A stretch of 53,133 nt of DNA from Acidobacteriota bacterium (GCA_003222535.1 QHWJ01000243.1:1-53133); one strand, 5' to 3'; positions 36,189 to 44,683 are shown, counted from the first letter of the stretch. The notes: generated by a model from the letters alone, not told the origin. A program made the numbers and translations.

Positions 36189-36984
36189 TGAGCGCTGACG
36201 CCCCCCTCAGCCATTGCACGTAGTGCTCGACACGCGTAATCAGATCCGGCCTCCGGCCGCCCTCGGCAATGACCGACACCAGCGCGCTCCCGACGACCGC
36301 CGCGTCGGCGTACGCACAGACCTCTGCCACATGCTCGGGACGTGAGATGCCGAACCCCAGGGCAATCGGCATCGCCGAATGCGCGCGGATGCGGCCGACG
36401 AGCGCTTCCGCGCCCGATGCGACCCGTGCCCGCGCACCGGTCACGCCCAGCCGGGAAATCCCGTACAGAAATCCGCTCCCCAATTCGGCCGCTCTTCGCA
36501 GACGCGAGTCGGTCGTCGTCGGGCTCAACAGGAAAATGGTGTCGATCCCCGCGCTCGCCAGCGTTTCGCGGAAACCACCTGCCTCTTCGATCGGCAGATC
36601 GAGCGCCAGGACGCCGTCCACGCCGGCACCGGCCGCCTGTCGCGCAAAGGCATCCAACCCGAGGCGCAGCAGCGGGTTCGCGTAACTGAAGACGACGATG
36701 GGCGCCAGAATCCGAGGGCGAAGCTTCTCGATCATCGACAATGCGGCGCGAAGGCTCCCGCCGGCGGCCAGCGCGCGCTCCGAGGCGCGCTGAATGACGG
36801 GGCCATCGGCGAGCGGATCCGAGAACGGAACCCCGACTTCGAGGATGTCGGCGCCCGCGCGATCGAGCGCCATCAGGATCTCTGCCGATCGAGGCAGATC
36901 CGGATCGCCGGCGGTCGTGTACGTCACGAGCCCGGGCCGCGCCTCCGATCGAATCCGCGCGAACGCGCCGGCGATCCGACTCAC
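36175..36984 (-). CDS. trpA: Tryptophan synthase alpha chain
   Basis: TrpA splits indole-3-glycerol phosphate to release indole to the beta subunit. In the 269-residue protein the catalytic Glu is in ILEVGVPFSDPLADGPVIQR (with the Asp), the loop region reads VDGVLALDLPIEEAGG, and the phosphate site includes ALGFGISRPEHVAEV. The start ATG at 36984 lies after a 165-bp repeat-containing gap from trpB. Its 3' end overlaps chorismate mutase. The N-terminal MSRIAGAFARIRSEARPGLV is typical. Confidence 0.96.
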   Translation of the reverse strand: MSRIAGAFARIRSEARPGLVTYTTAGDPDLPRSAEILMALDRAGADILEVGVPFSDPLADGPVIQRASERALAAGGSLRAALSMIEKLRPRILAPIVVFSYANPLLRLGLDAFARQAAGAGVDGVLALDLPIEEAGGFRETLASAGIDTIFLLSPTTTDSRLRRAAELGSGFLYGISRLGVTGARARVASGAEALVGRIRAHSAMPIALGFGISRPEHVAEVCAYADAAVVGSALVSVIAEGGRRPDLITRVEHYVQWLRGASALNAHA

Positions 36985-37006
36985 AAGACGTCTCCGTCCT
37001 CGTCAG

Positions 37007-37130
37007 GTAGGGCGATCCTTTCAGGGTCGCCGAGGCGAGCCTGCCGCCTTCGCGCCCGTGGCGCTTCGGCGAGCCTCGCCGTCGCTCGGGAGCCTTGTAA
37101 CCGAGCGGAGGCGGGAAAGGCTCGGCCTAC
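37007..37130. repeat. Expanded GTAGGGCGA...GGCCTAC repeat between trpB and trpA
   Basis: Starts gtagggcgatcc and ends ggctcggcctac, with inner gggtcgcc, ggcgagcc and gcgggaaaggctcgg words. It is an enlarged copy of the unit at 26250-26301 with more hairpins. It sits inside the operon between two genes whose products work in one complex. Confidence 0.65.
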
Positions 37131-37149
37131 ATCCGCCAGCAAGCCGACA

Positions 37150-38340
37150 TCATGCTTTGGCAAGCTGCTTCTCCACTGTGTGGACGTCCTTATCCCCGCG
37201 GCCCGACAGGTTCACCAGCAGGATCGCCGACGGCCCGAGCTCCCCGGCGATCCGCTGCGCGTACGCGATGGCGTGGGCCGATTCGAGCGCCGGCAGAATA
37301 CCCTCGAGCCGGGCCAGCGTCTGAAACGCCGCCAGCGCCTCGCCATCTGTCACATACGCGTACTCGGCGCGGCCCATCGCGCGCAGCCACGCGTGCTCCG
37401 GCCCGACCGCCGCGTAGTCCAGCCCGGCTGAAATCGAGTGTGTCGGCTCGATGTTGCCGTTGTCGTCCTGCAGCACGAACGTCCGCGTTCCCTGCAGGAC
37501 GCCGGTGCTGCCGCCCGCGAATCGCGCGGCATGGCGGCCGCGGAGGATCTCCTCGCCGCCGGCCTCGACGCCGATCAGCCGCACGCCGCGATCCTCCATG
37601 AACGCATCGAACACGCCCATGGCGTTGCTGCCTCCGCCCACGCACGCGACGATCGCCGTGGGCAGCCGACCGGTGAGCTCGACAATCTGCCCGCGCGCTT
37701 CACGTCCGATCACCGACTGGAGCTCGCGCACCATCAGGGGGTACGGGTGCGGGCCGAGGACCGATCCGAGGAGGTAGTAGGTGTCGGAGACGTTGGTCAC
37801 CCAGTCGCGCATCGCCTCGTTGATCGCGTCCTTCAGCGTCCGGCTGCCGGCGTCGACGCGGCAGACCTCGGCGCCGAGGAGGCGCATGCGGAACACGTTG
37901 AGCGCCTGCCGATCCATGTCTTCCGCGCCCATATAGACATGACACTCGAGCCCGAGCAGGGCGCAGGCGGTCGCGCTCGCGACCCCGTGCTGGCCCGCGC
38001 CGGTTTCGGCGACGATGCGGCGCTTGCCCATGCGGGCGGCGAGCAGCGCCTGCCCCAGCGCGTTGTTGATCTTGTGCGCGCCGGTGTGCGTCAGGTCTTC
38101 GCGCTTCAGAAAGATCCGCGCGCCGCCCGCCGCTTCCGTCAGGCGCGCCGCCTCGTAGACCGGCGTCGGTCTGCCGACGTAGTGCTTGAGCAGGCGGTCC
38201 AGTTCTGCGCCAAATGCCGGATCGTCGCGCACCTCGAAATACGCGCGCTCGAGCGCTTCGACCGGCTCGACGAGCGTCTCCGGCACGTAACGCCCGCCGA
38301 ATTCGCCGAAATAGCCGCGCCTGTCAGGATCGCGCCTCAT
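37150..38340 (-). CDS. trpB: Tryptophan synthase beta chain
   Basis: PLP-dependent enzyme joining indole and serine to tryptophan. The 396-residue protein has [20 protein letters not shown] at the N-terminus, the PLP lysine in [18 protein letters not shown], the Glu in [20 protein letters not shown] and the phosphate loop [15 protein letters not shown]. The C-terminal [10 protein letters not shown] is normal. Start ATG lies one base after the trpF stop, so the two are coupled. Confidence 0.97.
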   Translation of the reverse strand: MRRDPDRRGYFGEFGGRYVPETLVEPVEALERAYFEVRDDPAFGAELDRLLKHYVGRPTPVYEAARLTEAAGGARIFLKREDLTHTGAHKINNALGQALLAARMGKRRIVAETGAGQHGVASATACALLGLECHVYMGAEDMDRQALNVFRMRLLGAEVCRVDAGSRTLKDAINEAMRDWVTNVSDTYYLLGSVLGPHPYPLMVRELQSVIGREARGQIVELTGRLPTAIVACVGGGSNAMGVFDAFMEDRGVRLIGVEAGGEEILRGRHAARFAGGSTGVLQGTRTFVLQDDNGNIEPTHSISAGLDYAAVGPEHAWLRAMGRAEYAYVTDGEALAAFQTLARLEGILPALESAHAIAYAQRIAGELGPSAILLVNLSGRGDKDVHTVEKQLAKA

Positions 38341-38341
38341 C

Positions 38342-38989
38342 TCACAACCTCGCGCTCGAGCGGAGACGCTCGCGCTCGACGGCCGCCGTCCTCAAGGCTT
38401 CGAACAGCGCGCGCACGCGCCGGTGATCCTTGACGCCGGGCGTCCGTTCCACGCCGGAGGAGACGTCGATGCCGAACGGGCGCACCTTGGCGACCGCTTC
38501 CATCACGTTGTCCGGCGTCAGCCCGCCCGCCAGGAGAATCTTCCGCTGCGCCGCCACCGCGCTCGCGCCGGTCCAATCGATGGTCCGGCCGGTTCCGCCG
38601 CGTTTCACCGGATCGTGCACGTCGAGCAGCAGGGTCGTGCTCGCCGGCCACGCGCCGACGCGGGGGTCGTCCACCGGCCCGAACGGCACGGCCTTGATGA
38701 CCGGGCTCGACACCGCCGCCGCGTACTCGGGCGTCTCGTCACCATGGAGCTGCACCGCGCCGAGCCGCAGGAGGCTCGCGACGGCGTTCACGTACTGCAG
38801 CGGCTGATTCACGAACACGCCGACCGCAGTCACGAACGGGGGCAGCGTCGACGCGATGGCCCGTGCCCGGTACGGATCGATGAACCGCGGGCTCTCGGGC
38901 CAGAACACGAACCCGATCGCGCCGGCGCCCGCCTCCGCCGCCGCCTCCGCATCGTCGGCCCGCGTGATGCCGCAGATTTTTACGAACAT
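38342..38989 (-). CDS. trpF: Phosphoribosylanthranilate isomerase
   Basis: TrpF is a (beta/alpha)8 barrel that isomerises phosphoribosylanthranilate. The 215-residue protein starts [20 protein letters not shown] with the catalytic Cys in KICGITR. The motif [15 protein letters not shown] is followed by the Asp in [20 protein letters not shown], and by [16 protein letters not shown] and [17 protein letters not shown]. It is separated from trpC by 112 bp of word tract, then abuts trpB. Confidence 0.95.
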   Translation of the reverse strand: MFVKICGITRADDAEAAAEAGAGAIGFVFWPESPRFIDPYRARAIASTLPPFVTAVGVFVNQPLQYVNAVASLLRLGAVQLHGDETPEYAAAVSSPVIKAVPFGPVDDPRVGAWPASTTLLLDVHDPVKRGGTGRTIDWTGASAVAAQRKILLAGGLTPDNVMEAVAKVRPFGIDVSSGVERTPGVKDHRRVRALFEALRTAAVERERLRSSARL

Positions 38990-38994
38990 GGCCC

Positions 38995-39170
38995 CAGCGT
39001 TACAGAAACACAGCTTTTACCAACCACGAAAGTCACGAAAGCACGAAACGCACGAAGAAGATCTGACTTCGCGTTGTTGTGTTTTCGTGGTCTGACGTTT
39101 CTCATGTTCGACCCCTGATCGCTTTTTGCTCTGTGTCCTTTGTCACCTCTGTGTCCTTGGTGCCGAGGGC
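38995..39170. repeat. Word tracts CACGAAAG/TTTCGTG and TGTGTCCTTTG at trpC-trpF junction
   Basis: cacgaaagtcacgaaagcac and cgaaacgcacgaagaag (39023-39061) fill the trpC-trpF gap. ctgtgtcctttgtcacctct and gtgtccttgg (39131-39160) lie inside the last codons of trpC. The first word is CTTTCGTG on the operon strand. These look like the same class of local word reiteration as at other junctions, here with two different words. Confidence 0.65.
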
Positions 39171-40013
39171 CGCCGAGGCGAGAAGGCTCTCGAGCGCCGA
39201 GCCAGGATCTGCGGCAGTCATGAAAGCCTCCCCGATCAGGAACGCGCGGTATCCAAGATTCCGCAGGCGCACGAGATCCTCCGAGGTTCGCAGCCCGCTT
39301 TCGCTGACCGCGATCACGTCGGCCGGCATTCCTGCAATCAGCTCGTCCGAGGCGTGCAAGTCGACCTCGAGGGTGCGCAGACTCCGGTTGTTGACGCCGA
39401 TGATCCGCCCGCCGGCATCGACCGCAATCGCGAGCTCCCGCGCATCGTGGACCTCGACGAGCACGTCCAGTCCATACCGGCGCGCATGATCGTGGAGGAC
39501 CTTCAGCTCCGCCGGCCGAAGCGCCGCGACGATGAGAAGCACCGCATCGGCTCCGGCCGTCTTTGCTTCGAGCAGTTGGTACTCCGACACGATGAAATCC
39601 TTGCGGAGGAGCGGCACATCGACCGCCGCGCGCACCGCCTTCACGTGCTCGAGTGCGCCGTCGAAGAACGTCGGCTCCGTGAGGATCGAAATGGCCGCCG
39701 CCCCGGCGGCGGCATAACCGGTCGCGATCGCCACCGGGTCGTACTCCGCGCGCAGCACCCCACGCGACGGCGATCGGCGTTTGCACTCGGCGATCACGGT
39801 GATGCGGCCGGCGCGCGCCAGGGCCGCGTGGAAACGACCGGCCCTTGATGCCATGCCGGCCGCCCGCTCCTTCAGCACCGCCAGCGGTTCAGCCGCCTGG
39901 CGCACCTCGACGATCCGCCGCGTCGCGGCAATGATCGTCTCCAGCAGATCCGCGTCATGCGATCGCGGATGGCGGCCTGCGGTTTGCGGATTGCGCACGA
40001 CGGATCCGGTCAC
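39102..40013 (-). CDS. trpC: Indole-3-glycerol phosphate synthase
   Basis: TrpC closes the indole ring. The 303-residue protein has the expected barrel motifs: VIAECKRRSPSRGVLRAEYD (catalytic Lys), VPLLRKDFIVSEYQLLEAKT (Lys), DVLVEVHDARELAIAVDAGG, IIGVNNRSLRTLEVDLHASD, VIAVSESGLRTSEDLVRLR and GYRAFLIGEAFM. The ATG at 40013 overlaps the trpD stop (ATGA). Its first ~18 residues come from low-complexity DNA, and the homologous core starts near DADLLETIIAATRRIVEVRQ. At the C-terminus the residues GTKDTEVTKDTEQK are encoded by a word tract, an extension beyond the normal end. Confidence 0.95.
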   Translation of the reverse strand: MTGSVVRNPQTAGRHPRSHDADLLETIIAATRRIVEVRQAAEPLAVLKERAAGMASRAGRFHAALARAGRITVIAECKRRSPSRGVLRAEYDPVAIATGYAAAGAAAISILTEPTFFDGALEHVKAVRAAVDVPLLRKDFIVSEYQLLEAKTAGADAVLLIVAALRPAELKVLHDHARRYGLDVLVEVHDARELAIAVDAGGRIIGVNNRSLRTLEVDLHASDELIAGMPADVIAVSESGLRTSEDLVRLRNLGYRAFLIGEAFMTAADPGSALESLLASAALGTKDTEVTKDTEQKAIRGRT

Positions 40014-41047
40014 GCCGACGCTCCGGCGGCAGCTTCCCCGGCGGTCGAGATGGAGACGAGTTGCGCCAGCGTCTTCTTCGCGTCGCCGCGATCGATCGCG
40101 CGCAACGCCTTGAGAATCCCTTCATCGACCGACGACGCCGCGCCGGCGACGAAGAGCGCCGCGCCGGCGTTGAGCAGCACGACGTCGCGGGCGGGGCCGC
40201 GCGTGCCGTCGAGAATCCCCTCGATGATCCGCGCGTTCTCGCGCGCGTCGCCGCCCTGCAGCGAGCCCGCAGGCGCTTTCGGCAGCCCGACGTCGGCCGG
40301 ATGCAGGTAGAAGGTGTTGACCGCGCCGTCGCGGCACTCCGAGATCTTCGTGTACCCGGTGGTCGTCATCTCGTCGATCCCGTCGGCCCCGTGCACCACC
40401 CACGCGCGTTTGGCTCCCAGGAGCATGAGGGCTCGCGCCAGCAGCTCGGTGAGCTCCGGCCGCGGGACGCCGACGAGCTGCCGTGTCGCGGCGGCCGGGT
40501 TGGTCAGCGGCCCGAGGAGGTTGAACGCCGTGCGCACGCCGAGCTCGCGACGCACGGGCGCCGCGTGGCGCATCGACGGATGAAAGGTCGGCGCGAAGAA
40601 GAATCCGATGCCGGCGTCCGCGAGGCACCGCTCGACCACGGCCGGTGGCGCGCTGACTCGTACGCCCAGTGCCTCGTAGACGTCGGCGCCGCCCGCCTTG
40701 CTGGAGGCGGAGCGGTTGCCGTGCTTGGCGACCCGCACGCCGGCGGCCGCGACGACCAGCGCCGCGCACGACGAGATATTGAACGTCCCTGCGCGATCGC
40801 CACCCGTGCCACAGGTGTCGAACACGTCGTCGTACCGCCTGGACAGCCGGACGGCGTGCGCGCGCATCGCGCGCGCGAGGCCGACGATCTCGACGGGCCG
40901 CTCGCCTTTCATCGCCAGGCCGATGAGGAGACCGGCGATGTGCGCGGGCGCGGCGCGGCCTTCCATCACCTCGGCCATGGCTGCGGACGCTTCGTCGGTC
41001 GTCAGGTCCTCGAGTCGCGTCAGCTTCTCGATGAGTTCTTGAAACAT
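40010..41047 (-). CDS. trpD: Anthranilate phosphoribosyltransferase
   Basis: TrpD attaches the phosphoribosyl group from PRPP to anthranilate. The 345-residue protein has an N-terminal helical domain (IEKLTRLEDLTTDEASAAMA), the glycine-rich PRPP loop DVFDTCGTGGDRAGTFNISS, AKHGNRSASSKAGGADVYEA, FNLLGPLTNPAAATRQLVGV and the anthranilate-site segment FAPTFHPSMRHAAPVRRELG. Length is normal. It ends in ATGA with trpC; the gap from trpG is 123 bp with palindromic repeats. Confidence 0.96.
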   Translation of the reverse strand: MFQELIEKLTRLEDLTTDEASAAMAEVMEGRAAPAHIAGLLIGLAMKGERPVEIVGLARAMRAHAVRLSRRYDDVFDTCGTGGDRAGTFNISSCAALVVAAAGVRVAKHGNRSASSKAGGADVYEALGVRVSAPPAVVERCLADAGIGFFFAPTFHPSMRHAAPVRRELGVRTAFNLLGPLTNPAAATRQLVGVPRPELTELLARALMLLGAKRAWVVHGADGIDEMTTTGYTKISECRDGAVNTFYLHPADVGLPKAPAGSLQGGDARENARIIEGILDGTRGPARDVVLLNAGAALFVAGAASSVDEGILKALRAIDRGDAKKTLAQLVSISTAGEAAAGASA

Positions 41048-41059
41048 CGCTCACCACCG

Positions 41060-41082
41060 GTCCGGCTGAAGCCGGACGCTAC
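41060..41082. repeat. Palindromic repeat GTAGCGTCCGGCTTCAGCCGGAC in trpG-trpD gap
   Basis: On the minus strand it reads gtagcgtccggct-tcagccggac with a 7-bp stem, a third copy of the family at 10507-10531 and 16756-16780. Two partial copies (ccggacgcc and ccggacac, about 41137-41160) follow in the same 123-bp gap, so the gap is nearly all repeat. Confidence 0.7.
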
Positions 41083-41170
41083 ATCCCAGGCGATCCACAA
41101 GCCCGCCTGAAAAGCCTGCTCTGAAACCGGACGCCACGCGCGATCTGAAAACCGGACACACCCGAGGCGA

Positions 41171-41746
41171 TTACGAAAGCCGATCTTCGAGAAAATTCTG
41201 CAGGATATGTCGCCCTTCGCCCGTCAGAATCGATTCGGGATGAAACTGCACTCCGTGGACCGGCCAGCTACGGTGACGCAGCCCCATGATGCTGCCGTCT
41301 TCACGCGTCCGCGCCGCAACCTCGAGCTCGCCCGGCAGCCCTTCTTCCGCCACGACAAGCGAGTGGTACCGCGACGCGACGAACGGCCCCGCAATGCCCC
41401 TGAATACGCCGCGGCCGTCGTGCTCGATCGTCGACGTCTTGCCGTGCATCGGCACGCCCGCCCGCACGACCGCCCCACCGAAGACTGCGCCAATCGCCTG
41501 ATGACCGAGGCAGACGCCGAGAATCGGCGTCGTCTGTCCGAGCCGGCGGATGACGCTCATCGTCACACCCGCGTGCTCCGGCCGGCCGGGCCCCGGAGAA
41601 ATCACGACGCGATCGGGTTTGGCCGTCTCGATGACGTCGAGCGTCACCACGTCGTTGCGCATCACCCGCACCTCCGCCCCGAGCTCGCCCAGGTACTGCA
41701 CGAGGTTGTAGGTGAAGGAGTCGTAGTTGTCGATGACTAGAACCAT
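41171..41746 (-). CDS. trpG: Anthranilate synthase component II (glutamine amidotransferase)
   Basis: The GATase subunit supplies ammonia from glutamine to TrpE. The 191-residue protein opens MVLVIDNYDSFTYNLVQYLG. It has the oxyanion segment VVISPGPGRPEHAG, the nucleophile Cys in ILGVCLGHQAIGAVFGG, and the His-Glu pair in VHGVQFHPESILTGEG. No fused TrpD. It may also serve p-aminobenzoate synthesis, as no pabA is visible here. The gap from trpE is 100 bp of word tract. Confidence 0.96.
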   Translation of the reverse strand: MVLVIDNYDSFTYNLVQYLGELGAEVRVMRNDVVTLDVIETAKPDRVVISPGPGRPEHAGVTMSVIRRLGQTTPILGVCLGHQAIGAVFGGAVVRAGVPMHGKTSTIEHDGRGVFRGIAGPFVASRYHSLVVAEEGLPGELEVAARTREDGSIMGLRHRSWPVHGVQFHPESILTGEGRHILQNFLEDRLS

Positions 41747-41751
41747 GTCGA

Positions 41752-41850
41752 GACATTGCAGGATTGCAGAATTGCAGGATTGCAGGAAGGAAAGGCAAAG
41801 GGATCCTTCCCTTCCTGCAATTCTGCAATCCTGCCATTCTGCAATTTCAT
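41752..41850. repeat. Inverted word tract (GCAGGATTGCAGAATT) between trpE and trpG
   Basis: caggattgcagaattgcagg and its continuation pair with cctgcaattctgcaatcctg across a short centre (near 41800-41812, caaagggatcctt). The operon mRNA would form a hairpin with arms of over 40 bases. On the operon strand the tract starts directly after the trpE TGA stop, with aattgcag. Nearest words are read in frame in nothing real. Confidence 0.75.
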
Positions 41851-43328
41851 AATCCAGCCTGCGCGAGCTCGAGCGCTCGCAGCAGCGCCTGGGCTTTGTC
41901 CTTCGTCTCTTCGTATTCCGCCGCAGGATTCGAATCCATGACGATGCCGGCGCCAGCCTGCACGTAGGCCTTTCCGTTCGACATGATCACCGTCCGAATC
42001 GCGATGCAGAAGTCGAGGTTGCCGGCGAAATCGAGGTATCCGACGGCACCCGCGTAGACGCCGCGGCCCGATGGCTCGAGCTCCCTGATGATCTGCATTG
42101 CGCGGACCTTCGGCGCGCCCGAGACGGTGCCGGCGGGGAAACACGACACGAGCGCGTCGAGCCGGTCGCGATCGTCGGCGAGCTTCCCCTCCACGATTGA
42201 GGTCAGGTGCATCACGTGCGAAAAGCGCTCGAGGCCCATGAACTGCGGCACGCGCACCGATCCGTACGCGCAGACGCGACCGACGTCGTTGCGCCCGAGG
42301 TCAACGAGCATGACGTGTTCGGCGCGCTCCTTCTCGTTGCGCTTCAGCTCCTCGGCCAGCCGCATGTCCTCCTCGTCGTTCCGTCCGCGCCGGCGCGTGC
42401 CGGCAATCGGGTGTGTCTCCACGCGCGACCCCTCGACCCGGACCAGCATCTCCGGCGACGAGCCGACAAGCGAGACGCCGCCCACGCGGACGAAATACAT
42501 GTACGGCGACGGGTTCACGTGGCGAAGGGCGCGATAGACCGTGAACGGATCGGCCGACACCTCGGCCTCGAAGCGCTGCGACAACACGACCTGATAGATG
42601 TCGCCCGCGGCGATGTGTTCCTTGGCCGCGCGGACCCGCTCCTCGAAGCGCTCCCGCGTGTGGTTCGACCTGAACTCGAGGCCGTCGGCCGCCTCGCGCG
42701 GCGTCCGCGACAGGTTGCGCTCGAGCTCGCGCTCGAGGAATTGAATCTTCGCGCACGCGAACTGGTACAGCGACTCCAGATCCTCGTCCGGCGTGATGCG
42801 CGCATTGGCGATGATCAGGATGCGATGCTGGACGTGATCGAATGCGAGAACCGTGTCGAACAGCATGAAGCCGGCGTTGTCGGCGCCGTCGTCAGACGAT
42901 CCGAGGTCGCCGAGCACCGGCTCGAACCACGACGCCGCCCCGTACCCGAGATAGCCGACTGCGCCGCCGGTGAAGCGCGGCAGCTCGGGAACGAACGGCG
43001 ACCGGAAGTCGGCCATGAGCCGCCGCAGCGTGTCGACGAAGGGCTGATCGCTCCCGGTGGTCACCCCGCCGCGATCCATCGTCGTCTTGCCGTCATGTGA
43101 CCGCAGGATCAGGAACGGGTCCTTGCCGAGAAACGAATAGCGCCCCACGTGCTCGCCGCCTTCGACGCTCTCCAGCAGGAAGGCGTAGTCGGCATGCTCG
43201 GCGATCTTCAGGAAGGCCGACACCGGCGTGAGGAGGTCGGCGACGATCTCCTTGCACACGGGGACGAACGTCCCGCGTCGCGCCAGCTCCTTGAATTCAT
43301 CGAACGACGTGATTCTCATTGCGCGCAA
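41847..43328 (-). CDS. trpE: Anthranilate synthase component I
   Basis: TrpE turns chorismate into anthranilate. The 493-residue protein has the tryptophan-feedback motif LLES in YAFLLESVEGGEHVGRYSF. The catalytic domain has VSADPFTVYRALRHVNPSPY, SLVGSSPEMLVRVEGSRVET, HPIAGTRRRGRNDEEDMRLA, ERAEHVMLVDLGRNDVGRVC, FPAGTVSGAPKVRAMQIIRE and AVGYLDFAGNLDFCIAIRTV. ATG 43328 overlaps the aroE 3' end by about 32 bases; Met at codon 4 is an alternative. The protein should be inhibited by tryptophan. Confidence 0.96.
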   Translation of the reverse strand: MRAMRITSFDEFKELARRGTFVPVCKEIVADLLTPVSAFLKIAEHADYAFLLESVEGGEHVGRYSFLGKDPFLILRSHDGKTTMDRGGVTTGSDQPFVDTLRRLMADFRSPFVPELPRFTGGAVGYLGYGAASWFEPVLGDLGSSDDGADNAGFMLFDTVLAFDHVQHRILIIANARITPDEDLESLYQFACAKIQFLERELERNLSRTPREAADGLEFRSNHTRERFEERVRAAKEHIAAGDIYQVVLSQRFEAEVSADPFTVYRALRHVNPSPYMYFVRVGGVSLVGSSPEMLVRVEGSRVETHPIAGTRRRGRNDEEDMRLAEELKRNEKERAEHVMLVDLGRNDVGRVCAYGSVRVPQFMGLERFSHVMHLTSIVEGKLADDRDRLDALVSCFPAGTVSGAPKVRAMQIIRELEPSGRGVYAGAVGYLDFAGNLDFCIAIRTVIMSNGKAYVQAGAGIVMDSNPAAEYEETKDKAQALLRALELAQAGL

Positions 43329-44045
43329 ACTCCGCGAACCGCGTCAGAGCGGCCTCTCTCATCACGCCCGCCCGAGGCGTCCTGCCGGTCCACCGCTGAA
43401 ACTGATCGCGGGCCTGGGCGGCGAGCATCTCGAGGCCGCCGATGGTCTGGCAGCCCACGGCTGCCGCCTCGCGCAGCAGCCGGGTGCCCGGCGGGTTGTA
43501 GACCAGATCGTAGACGCAGCGCCCCGTGATCTGATCCGCGGGAATCGGAGTCTCGTCCACGCGCGGATGCATGCCGATCGGCGTGCAGTTCACCAGCAGG
43601 TCCCAGCTTCCCGGCTCGGGCGGCCACGGACCGACCTCGATCGACGCCAGCGCGGCGACTTGCCTGGCCTGCTCGCGGTTCCGCGCGTGCAGTCGCGTCG
43701 AGCAGCCGCTCGAAGCCAGGGCCACGGTGACGGCCCTCGCCGCACCCCCGGCCCCGAGCACGGCCGCGCGCACACCGGCGAGCGCCATGCAATCCCGAAG
43801 CGGCTCGAGGAATCCGCCTGCGTCGGTGTTCGCGCCGATCCAACGCCGGTCCTCGACCGAAATTGTGTTGATCGCGCCGATGCGGCGGGCAACCGGATCG
43901 GCTTCGTCCACGTAATCGAGCATCGACACTTTGTGCGGAATCGTGACGCTCGCGCCGCTGATGCCGATCGCGCGGCCGAATGTCTGGAAATCGGCGGCGC
44001 TCGCCGCCGGAAACGGCAGATACACGGCATCGGCGCGCGCGGCTC
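43297..44045 (-). pseudogene. aroE: Shikimate dehydrogenase (AroE) part of an AroD-AroE fusion, 5' part missing and out of frame
   Basis: From about 44045 the frame encodes AroE without its first ~25-30 residues: ARADAVYLPFPAASAADFQT, then GRAIGISGASVTIPHKVSML (with the catalytic-Lys motif TIPHK), the Asp in WIGANTDAGGFLEPLRDCMA, the NADP loop AVLGAGGAARAVTVAL, LLVNCTPIGMHP and DLVYNPPGTRLLREAAAVGC. The segment that normally holds the shikimate-binding Ser-x-Ser (the HS.SP motif) is absent, and the frame differs from the aroD part upstream. As read, the fusion protein would not be made. Either the assembly dropped about 80 bases or the gene is damaged. Confidence 0.75.
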
Positions 44046-44669
44046 CTCGAGCAACGACTGCGCGTCCAGTTGCCCGACTTCGCGCACAGCCCCTGCGTAG
44101 GTCCAGGTCGAGCCGAAGCGGCCGGCGAGGATGCGCGTGGCCACGCCGTACTCTCCCATCCCGATGAGCACGAGACGGCTCGGCCCGCTCCGGAGGCCGA
44201 GATCGAGGAGCGGGACGCAGTCGCTCAGGCACGTCATCGCCGCGGCGATCTTAATCACCTCGGCGCCAGTCGATTGCATGGCATGGACGCGAGCGGCGAG
44301 ATCCGCCGGCACGCCATCAAACGCATGGGACGACAGCACGATCCGCCGTCCCCCGGCCCCGGCGATCACATCGTCGAAGCGCGCGCGCCATTCGATGTCG
44401 ACCCACTCCGCGCCGAGCGATAGCGCCTCGGTCAGGATCCGCCGGCGGTCTTCTTCTGACCCCGTGAAGCCGCCGCCTTCCCACGCGGGACGGCAGGTCA
44501 CGATCACCGGGCGACGCCGGCCGGCCAGGGCGCCGGCGACGCTCGGGTCGCTCACAGAGTCGAGCCGCAGCTCGATCAGATCTGCCTCGACGACCGCGTC
44601 CCGCTTCCGGCGCAGCTCGGCCATCGTGGCGGCAGTAACCGTGACGCAAAGGAGCGGTCTAGACACCAT
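43590..44669 (-). CDS. aroD: 3-dehydroquinate dehydratase type I (AroD) part of an AroD-AroE fusion, frameshifted tail
   Basis: The first ~205 residues are a complete type I dehydroquinase, which removes water via a Schiff base: VVEADLIELRLDSVSDPSVA, the Glu in AEWVDIEWRARFDDVI, the His in RRIVLSSHAFDGVP, the Lys in TGAEVIKIAAAMTCLSDC, and GMGEYGVATRILAGRFGSTW. After EVGQLDAQSLLEEPRA (near 44045) the frame leaves the homologous sequence and continues as Arg/Ser-rich nonsense to 43590; the AroE domain continues in another frame. AroD-AroE fusions are known in plants and Chlamydia. Start ATG 44669 is 14 bases after the attenuator terminator. First gene of the supra-operon. Confidence 0.88.
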   Translation of the reverse strand: MVSRPLLCVTVTAATMAELRRKRDAVVEADLIELRLDSVSDPSVAGALAGRRRPVIVTCRPAWEGGGFTGSEEDRRRILTEALSLGAEWVDIEWRARFDDVIAGAGGRRIVLSSHAFDGVPADLAARVHAMQSTGAEVIKIAAAMTCLSDCVPLLDLGLRSGPSRLVLIGMGEYGVATRILAGRFGSTWTYAGAVREVGQLDAQSLLEEPRAPMPCICRFRRRAPPISRHSAARSASAARASRFRTKCRCSITWTKPIRLPAASARSTQFRSRTGVGSARTPTQADSSSRFGIAWRSPVCARPCSGPGVRRGPSPWPWLRAAARRDCTRGTASRPGKSPRWRRSRSVRGRPSREAGTCW

Positions 44670-44683
44670 CCACAGTCCTGAAT

